DNA of 64,000 bases from Rhynchosporium graminicola (lineage: Eukaryota; Ascomycota; Leotiomycetes; Helotiales; Ploettnerulaceae), in NCBI GenBank assembly GCA_900074885.1, contig FJUW01000004.1, forward strand, positions 930,001 to 994,000, in the 5' to 3' direction. The notes under the pieces were generated by a model. It saw nothing but the letters and a program-made list of their open reading frames with translations. It was not told where the DNA came from and searched no databases. This document shows, one piece after another, positions 57,999-64,000 of the stretch. Made by a program: the position numbers and the translations under genes. Each line of letters opens with the position of its first letter. Position 1 is the first letter of the stretch.

Positions 57999-59795
57999 GA
58001 TGGCGGGCGCTCAATGAGCAAATTTGGCGTAATAAACAAAGGCAGACGAAGTGAAAGCTGACGGGGAACGAAGGGACCATATACTTATGGATATGCTAAT
58101 TAAAGCTTGAGCGAGCTTAGAAGTGACGGCACTTCTGCTAACAATCTCAAAGGGCTCGTGGTAAGCTAGCTAGCTACCATACCCTACCCTTAGCACATCC
58201 GTCTCAGCCAACGAATCAGAGCACGGCTAGGCTCGCAAAACCCGCATTCACAGTAAGCAGACTGTAGTTACAGTATTGTTCCCACGCGACGGTCCCATGC
58301 GTCTCTTGATAGTGGAAGCAGGCGTCCCGCCGGTAAGTGGGGCGTAAGAAAGAAAGTGAACGGAAACAGAAACGGGAAAAGGAAAAGGAAATGGGTTGAT
58401 TGGTGAGCGGACAATAGAGTGGAGTATGTAGCTAGGACTCTGTTTGCGCAAGCTCGTTCGAATGAGAAATCCGTTGAGCTTGTGAAACTGCTTGCTAATC
58501 TGCGTGCGCGAATATTATATTTTCTGGATCTCACCTTGGGCCTATGACGAAATTAAAACGGTGATATCAATTGGTTGACCATGACGAAGCTCCTTCGTAG
58601 TGGCTCATAGTGTATGTGCCAAGGGATGAGCGCGGATCCCGACTCACAAGCGAAGCGCTATCTCAGCCTCAACTAGGGTCGAACGGCGATAAGAGACGGA
58701 GATTCGGGCATAAGCTATCGGAATGGGTTACAAATACTGTACAGTACCACGGCTCTGGACACCCCGGAATCGGCGGAGTCGAGCGGGACCTAATACAGTC
58801 CCGAGATAAGGTAGGTAGCCACGCGAGGCAATGGTCCCTTGCATGCTGATATATAAAATGCAACGGGTACGATATACGATACTGATGTATCTCGCTATAA
58901 TTCAAATGGAGTGAGAGCACTCACCGATCCTAAATTTCTTTCATTTCGCTTTGAGTTGCCTGGGTATAGTGTCTGGCCTTGTCAACGAAACTTATATTTC
59001 CCTCCAACCTCGGATTTACAAAGAAGACTTGGGAACATGAAACGAAAAACGAAAGGTGAGCTTCCAGTCTCCCGAATGTAGGAGTGGGGATACAAGAAAT
59101 CCTCCTTCTCACTTTGAGAAAGTTGGACGTTTGAAACTCGGGTGGCTGCATTAGCTGGATAAGGCCTGTCTCTGTAAATGGATAGAATTTGATCGTCACG
59201 AAGCGCGGATTGTTAATCGAAAGAGATTCTGATTGCGATATATGGCTGACCTAACTATCGATTCCAAAAGTGAGCCGTCAAACAAGGCAAAACTGAGGTA
59301 CTCGCGATAGGAGAATTTAAGCCATGAAAGTATTTCAGAACTTGATTGAACAACTGTCTCAGTAATGTCGCGAAAGTATATGCGACTTCGACTCCAAGGA
59401 GTCCAAGGAGAGATATCAGAGTTATTAAACCGAAATAAAACTTAAATTACCTGAGCCCCTATCTATTCTAACAGAAAAGAAGTACTTGGAATTCTTTTGC
59501 CCCTAAGCCATGATCTTGCGTATGTTGACGTTCCGCCCCACCTTCACATCTTCTCGCTTAATTTTTGTGATACCGAAAACCTTTTACTGCACAGAAAAGT
59601 CAGACAAAACCATAAAAGGGATAACAGCACAACATGCCGCTCAATCATTCCCAAGTTCCATATCCATTATTTAGATATAAAAGTGCAAATTCCAGATACC
59701 AAAGGATATTAACAGGCGCTACCTGTCTTGGAATTGAGATTAAATATAAAATTCAAAAAGGGATAGCAGCATGAGGCTACACACCCATATTCAAG
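57999..59795. other. Upstream region of ABC transporter
   Basis: No gene recognised. A short hexanucleotide-like run (GGGAAAAGGAAAAGGAAATGG near 58374-58395) is visible. The region should carry the promoter of the ABC transporter. Confidence 0.45.
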
Positions 59796-59867
59796 TGACC
59801 ACCGCAGGGATCGAACCTGCAATCTCTTGATTCGTAGTCAAGCGCCTTGCCATTGGGCCAGGCGGCC
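59796..59867 (-). tRNA. tRNA-Arg (anticodon ACG)
   Basis: The minus strand folds into a standard 72-nt cloverleaf. The acceptor stem is GGCCGCC with GGTGGTC (two G-U pairs), discriminator A. The D arm is GCCCAATGGCAAGGC. The anticodon stem-loop is CTTGA-CTACGAA-TCAAG with ACG, and the T arm is GCAGG-TTCGATC-CCTGC. There is no intron and no encoded CCA. Confidence 0.95.
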
Positions 59868-60713
59868 CTGTTGAATATATTAGGTAGTTAATATTCAACA
59901 ATATATACCAATAACCTCAGCAAAACCTCGCCTGTGTCCATCCAGATCTTTCTCCGAAGATTGAACGGTAGGACAGGGAACTAAGGAAAATCTCTTCAAC
60001 GGAAACATCAAGCTTTGAAAAGCTGCATGTAGGTAGCCGCCTAAGTGTGGGTGGGTCAAGGGTCTGCAGATTTTGACGACCAAGTGGATCCTCTCTTGAC
60101 TCCCGTCTTGACATCGAAGCGAGGGGAATCCGGTTCCCGCGAAGCGATTTGGCATGGCAGGGCAGGCTTGTTGTAAAACTACTTGCCTCACGTAAAGCCA
60201 ATCGAAAGCCTACTGTATGTGAATTCATGATTCTGCTCTATGCAATGTCGGGAAATATATTTGCGACTTTGAAATTGAGTTGCGATGCTCAATGATTATT
60301 CCCAGCAAGTTCTCACAATGGCGAGGACGGTACGAATCTTCCTCGCCTTGCGTTTAATGCGTTGCTGAAGCTGAATCTCATCAAACGATACTTTATATCT
60401 CGAGAATCATGAGTACGGTAACTTGGTATATTTCATAACATTGGCAATGGCCATCTATCTTCTTCCTTCTAAACAAAAGCCCGCGAATGTAATAACCCAA
60501 TACTTCCTAAAGTCATGACTTCGTTTCCTGAATTCCCATCCAAGTAGACTCCATAGAGATGCTCATCAACCTGAGGTTCCTTACAGCCCGCCAATGTCGA
60601 GAGAGCCGCTCCACCACCATACACAAATCATACTACCTGCCCATCCCATCTGAAATGTTCTCTTAACTCCTGTCCGGTCGTACAGCTTCAGATCCAACCC
60701 ACTCCACCCTTTC
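59868..60713. other. Intergenic region
   Basis: No gene recognised between the tRNA and the end of the small GPI gene. A T-rich run does not immediately follow the tRNA on its downstream side within the first bases, but the surroundings are AT-rich. Confidence 0.4.
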
Positions 60714-61137
60714 TCACATGAACACCGCAAAAACAACACCAAGTCCAGCAACCGTAACCAGGCCTCCACCCTGCGCCATCATTGGCTGAGCACTATTCCC
60801 ACTAACCCGCATGGGCGGGCTGGTCGTTGTGGTAGTCGAGTTCCCTTTCATGGTGCCTGTCGCCTTGGGCATAGACGGCCCCGTTCCTGTTGCTCTTCCT
60901 CCACTGTGATCTCCGTCCATGTCTCCACCATAACTGCCGCTGCCGCTGGTGGTTGAGTTTGACCTGCCGGTATCTATGGGCGAAGGTGAGGAATCAGTGT
61001 CTGGCTGTCATGGTTGTTAGTATCGTCTCTGTAAACCTGATTATCGACTAAGGCGTGGTGTAGATGCTTACCTCTTCATTTTCGGCAGAGACAATGCTAG
61101 CTGCGAGGAATGTGAGGAGGAGACGGGAATATTGCAT
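60714..61137 (-). CDS. Small secreted GPI-anchored-type protein
   Basis: Two exons (61137-61072 and 61004-60714, intron 67 bp) give 118 residues. The first exon is a clean signal peptide (MQYSRLLLTFLAASIVSA) ending just before the intron. The mature part is short and rich in Gly, Ser, Thr and Asp (PSPIDTGRSNSTTSGSGSYGGDMDGDHSGG) without cysteines. The C-terminus ends in a hydrophobic tail (GGGLVTVAGLGVVFAVFM) preceded by small residues, which fits a GPI-attachment signal. Such tiny mucin-like wall proteins are common in fungi and evolve quickly. I know no function. A TATA box is placed right upstream. Confidence 0.75.
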
Positions 61138-61196
61138 ATTGAATAAGTTGATTGTGTGTAAGTTTGTTTGGATTGAAACGGTGAGTGCTTCTGTCA

Positions 61197-61205
61197 CTTT
61201 ATATA
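61197..61205 (-). promoter_or_regulatory. TATA box of the small GPI gene
   Basis: The minus strand reads TATATAAAG about 60-68 bases before the ATG at 61137. This is a typical distance for a strong regulated fungal promoter with a short leader. Confidence 0.6.
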
Positions 61206-61580
61206 CTGTTGTTGAATGATATTAATTTCTTTTGCTTGGAGAAGATATGACCATCGACAGAAGCGATGCGCAATACTTATATCTCACGACCAGAGAGACC
61301 CTTGTTTTCTCGATCCGGCTAATCAAGGTAAAACTTGCCCAAATTAGCAACACAGCACTTTAGGAGAAGCAATACAGGATCCCCAAACAGTATGATGCAC
61401 ACAGCTCCAGTTCTTTTTCTGATAATTGGACGCAAGTATACTTACCTTGGGACCGCGTAAGTGATGTGCCACAAGCACAGCCCTAACACCAGCATGAATT
61501 GATGTGTAATCATGCCATGGCAGCGACTAACCTTGCCAGTGGTGATGAGGCGTGTCGATCGAAGATTTCGAGAATCTCCT

Positions 61581-61908
61581 CTACCAGTAAGAAACCATGC
61601 TGGAAGGGCTTCCAGGATTGCATGCCAGCAGAACGTTATCGTCCCGACGTCGTTCCCGCACAAGCACTAGAGAATGAATCAAATCGCGCACAACTGAAGC
61701 GAGACTGACGCATCAGATGAAAGAACGATGGAGTCGAAGCTTACTCCACACGGTAAAGTTGAAAATAGTGGAGCATGGGAAGACGTGTTGTGGCTAGCAA
61801 GGCTCCGAACAACAAAAGTGCAACCAAACGGCATCTCTGAGAAATCTCGGCTGCTGTATAAAGCGCCATTTTGACATGAGAAGTAAGAGCGCAATTGATA
61901 TTAGCCAT
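61581..61908 (-). CDS. Possible small membrane protein (weak)
   Basis: An ATG at 61908 opens a frame reading MANINCALTSHVKMALYTA with a hydrophobic stretch (LVALLLFGALLATTRLPML) and ends in a GTAAGC donor at 61744. Joining to an acceptor at 61706-61705 gives a protein of about 95 residues stopping at 61583-61581, but the intron would be only 40 bases. A different acceptor gives another, shorter tail. No family is recognised. It may be a real small gene, a relic, or chance. Confidence 0.25.
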
Positions 61909-62428
61909 CTACAAGCCAATATTCTCGCATAACTCTTGCATCATGGACGTAGCTCATACTCGGTAGGGTCCTTCAATGCTCGAGGATCGTAATGGCGAGT
62001 AGCCAGCTCGAATCATGATCAGCGTGTTAGGGGCAATTCCTCGCTGCCATCTTCCTTGTCCAAAACCAGTTAAACACGACTTCGTGTCATCATAAAAGGC
62101 CGTGAAACGTGTGCTAACAATGCAATCAAGCGGGCGGCGTTTCTTGGCGATTGCATGACAGGGAAGCACCGTTAAAGTTCGGATTTTTTTCACTGTTTCG
62201 TCAATCCCAAAACAGCTGTTTGAGGAATACCTCTCACGAAACCGCAGACAATCAATCGGCAAAATTTGAGCTCTTCATAACATTACATATAATAATAGAA
62301 GTAGCATAGGTAAAGAGATCGCGCATTGCTGCCGCTGAGCTAATTCTCAAGGATTGTAACATGTAACATAGCAAAATATTTGGTGAAAGCACAAATGGAA
62401 AACAGGTTTTTTACCTCCAGCCACGGGC
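61909..62428. other. Intergenic region
   Basis: 3' flank of MSH5. No coding signal recognised. Confidence 0.45.
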
Positions 62429-64000
62429 TTAAACCACATTCAGAACATCTCGAAGAAGACTTCGGATACTGATCCCGTCTCGATGCTTGTCCTCTGGGCG
62501 CGGCAAATCCTTCTCAAGAAACTGTCTTCCAACCTGTTCCGCTTCTTCGTACTTCTGAGCCTCGTCCGGAGTCATTTCAGAACATGCCAGGACCAGATCT
62601 TCGCCACGAGATGCCATAATAATCAGCTGGTCAGCTCGGTCAGCGATAGCTGGATCAATCCCGTTCATCCTCGCACAACATGTTCCAAAACTAGAAATAC
62701 TCCGACCAGGCACGAAGTTGTATAGATAAGTGATCTGGTCTTCCACGGCTTCGGACTCTGTGTCAAGACGAACTTCCATGTGACCGAATGACAATTCGGG
62801 TTGCTCTTTTAAGTATCTATTCTCGAATATCTCATGAAAGTGGGTTGCTGCGAGTACCTTTGGCCGATGCACCCCAAGACTGATGAGATAGTCGAGAACA
62901 CCACAGCAAAGACCAGCGCCATCTGAGGAGTTTGTTCCCTTGCCGAATTCATCGATTACCAAGAGAGTTCTGTTGGTGGCTAGAGTCAATGCTAAAGCAA
63001 TCTGCTGCAAGTCGATCATGAACGCGCTCTGGTTTTTGGAAACACTCTCTCGTGTTGCAATTCTCGTTAGGATCTTGTCTGTAAGTCCGATAGTTGCTCG
63101 GTGTGCCGGGACGTAGCTGCCAATATGAGCCATATAGACTATCAGAGCGTTCTGCTTGAGATAGACACTCTTGCCAGAATAATTTGGGCCTGTCATGACT
63201 AACATACTGGGAACCTCCGTACTGTCTTGGACACTTGATGTTGGAACCAGCCTGCTCTCGGATATATCCGTCTCGATTTCATCTCCAGATCCTCCAAAAA
63301 GAAAACAAGGATTTGGAATATATGCTGGAACTGTGAGTTCTTGCAGAGGGTGACGCCCTCCTTCAATTCGAATAACATTCGCGGTCGTCATTTCGGGTTG
63401 ACTGAATCCATATTTGCGAGCTCCCAAGGCGAGGGTGACAAGACTGTCAAATTCTCCACAAAGATCCGATGCCGAAGCAAGAAATTGCTCATGTTCCAAT
63501 ATTCGAACTGCGAGACCATGTAGAATCTCAATCTCCTGGTCTGGCGGAAGTTGTTAGCACGATAGCCAGATTGGGTAATTTTCAACTCACCACAAATTTC
63601 CCCGTAAATATCGCCGAAAAACCCATCAAGCTCTTTCATCTTGACATTCTTGTAGTATCCCATATCGTTACTAATAAACATCTGTTCCCAGGCATCATTC
63701 TCCCTTCCCTCGCCCTCGTATTTGCCTCTGCCTGAAGCTGGATCGATTGGGACGACTATAAGAAACCCGAGTTGGGGGAAGAAGATACAGTTAGAGATGT
63801 ATTGGGCAGCCCATTCCGGCACGTCGTTCGAGATTTGAGTCGCAACTTTGGTCAGCATGCTGTCAAGACCGTCATATGTTCTCTTCAGGTTGTCCAGTTC
63901 CACATCGAAGCCTTGTTTGACGACTGTGCGATGCTGTTCCGCTGATTGTTCAAAATCCACAACCTCCTCGACCATCGTACCAACGGCATTCATGCTTATA
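62429..64000 (-). CDS. MSH5: Meiotic MutS homologue MSH5 (3' part, truncated by window end)
   Basis: Two exons are visible (64000-63591, continuing beyond the window, and 63540-62429, intron 50 bp), encoding the last about 505 residues. The first part is the MutS lever/core (FEQSAEQHRTVVKQGFDVELD, ISNCIFFPQLGFLI). The ATPase domain shows IEGGRHPLQE, Walker A GPNYSGKS with the MSH5-type VYLKQNALIVYMAHIG, Walker B LLVIDEFGKGTNSSDG and the signature AATHFHEIF. The C-terminal part keeps the helix-turn-helix dimer region (INSFG-like ISSFGTCCARMNGIDP). MSH5 pairs with MSH4 to stabilise Holliday junctions and promote meiotic crossover; it does not act in mismatch repair. The 5' part lies outside the window. 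Confidence 0.93.

Noticed and set aside
1..64000. A secondary-metabolite gene cluster
   Set aside because: Transporter, regulators and a dioxygenase are present, but no PKS, NRPS, terpene cyclase or DMAT backbone gene, and they are spread over 45 kb among housekeeping genes.
1..64000. CRISPR arrays, operons or prophage-like features
   Set aside because: The genes have spliceosomal introns and fungal families throughout; no regularly spaced short repeats of CRISPR type exist.

Overview
The window is a piece of a filamentous ascomycete (Pezizomycotina) genome. Genes carry short introns (about 40-130 bp) with GTRNGT donors and YAG acceptors. The families present are typical of moulds: CFEM proteins, a PTH11-like receptor, a PDR-type ABC transporter, Zn(II)2Cys6, copper-fist and bZIP (DUF3425) regulators, and endopolyphosphatase. 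Long AT-rich gaps hold repeat relics. A Leotiomycetes-like (Helotiales) source is a guess from overall gene style and cannot be proven from the sequence alone.

Layout. 0-3.5 kb: an F-box-like gene (+) with a probable frameshift, then a JmjC/cupin-8 gene (-). 3.5-7.2 kb: gene-poor, with inverted-repeat relics. 7.2-12.9 kb: a CFEM/PTH11-like membrane receptor (+), the CK2 regulatory subunit (+) and a DOPA 4,5-dioxygenase-like gene (-). 14.8-19.8 kb: a Zn(II)2Cys6 regulator (+) and a copper-fist regulator (-), converging. 20-21.2 kb: several microsatellites. 21.8-23.5 kb: an EFM7-like methyltransferase (+) and a decayed alpha/beta-hydrolase pseudogene (-). 24-28 kb: one orphan ORF, a tRNA-Ser(AGA) and a MITE-like element. 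28.2-34.3 kb: endopolyphosphatase PPN1 (+) and an RGG-bearing low-complexity protein (+). 35-42 kb: a CorA-like transporter (-), two generations of tandem repeats, and a CLC chloride-channel pseudogene (-) with many lesions. 43.8-49.7 kb: a bZIP/DUF3425 regulator (-) and an ethanolamine kinase (-). 50.6-58 kb: a CFEM GPI protein (-) and a full-size PDR ABC transporter (-). 59.8-64 kb: tRNA-Arg(ACG), a small GPI protein (-) and the 3' part of MSH5 (-), which runs off the window end.

The genes do not form an obvious cluster: there is no polyketide synthase, NRPS or terpene cyclase, and neighbours belong to unrelated housekeeping, signalling and transport pathways. The most informative non-ordinary signals are degenerative or repetitive. 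They are two clear pseudogenes (CLC channel and hydrolase), one of them with a perfect 8-bp tandem duplication and a second 8-bp insertion that look like transposon footprints; two inverted-repeat elements of MITE type (about 480 and 239 bp); and a tandem duplication of about 285 bp next to an older array of period about 153 bp. I found no convincing new multi-gene system. Gene starts and exon edges were worked out by hand from frames and splice consensus, without transcript evidence.
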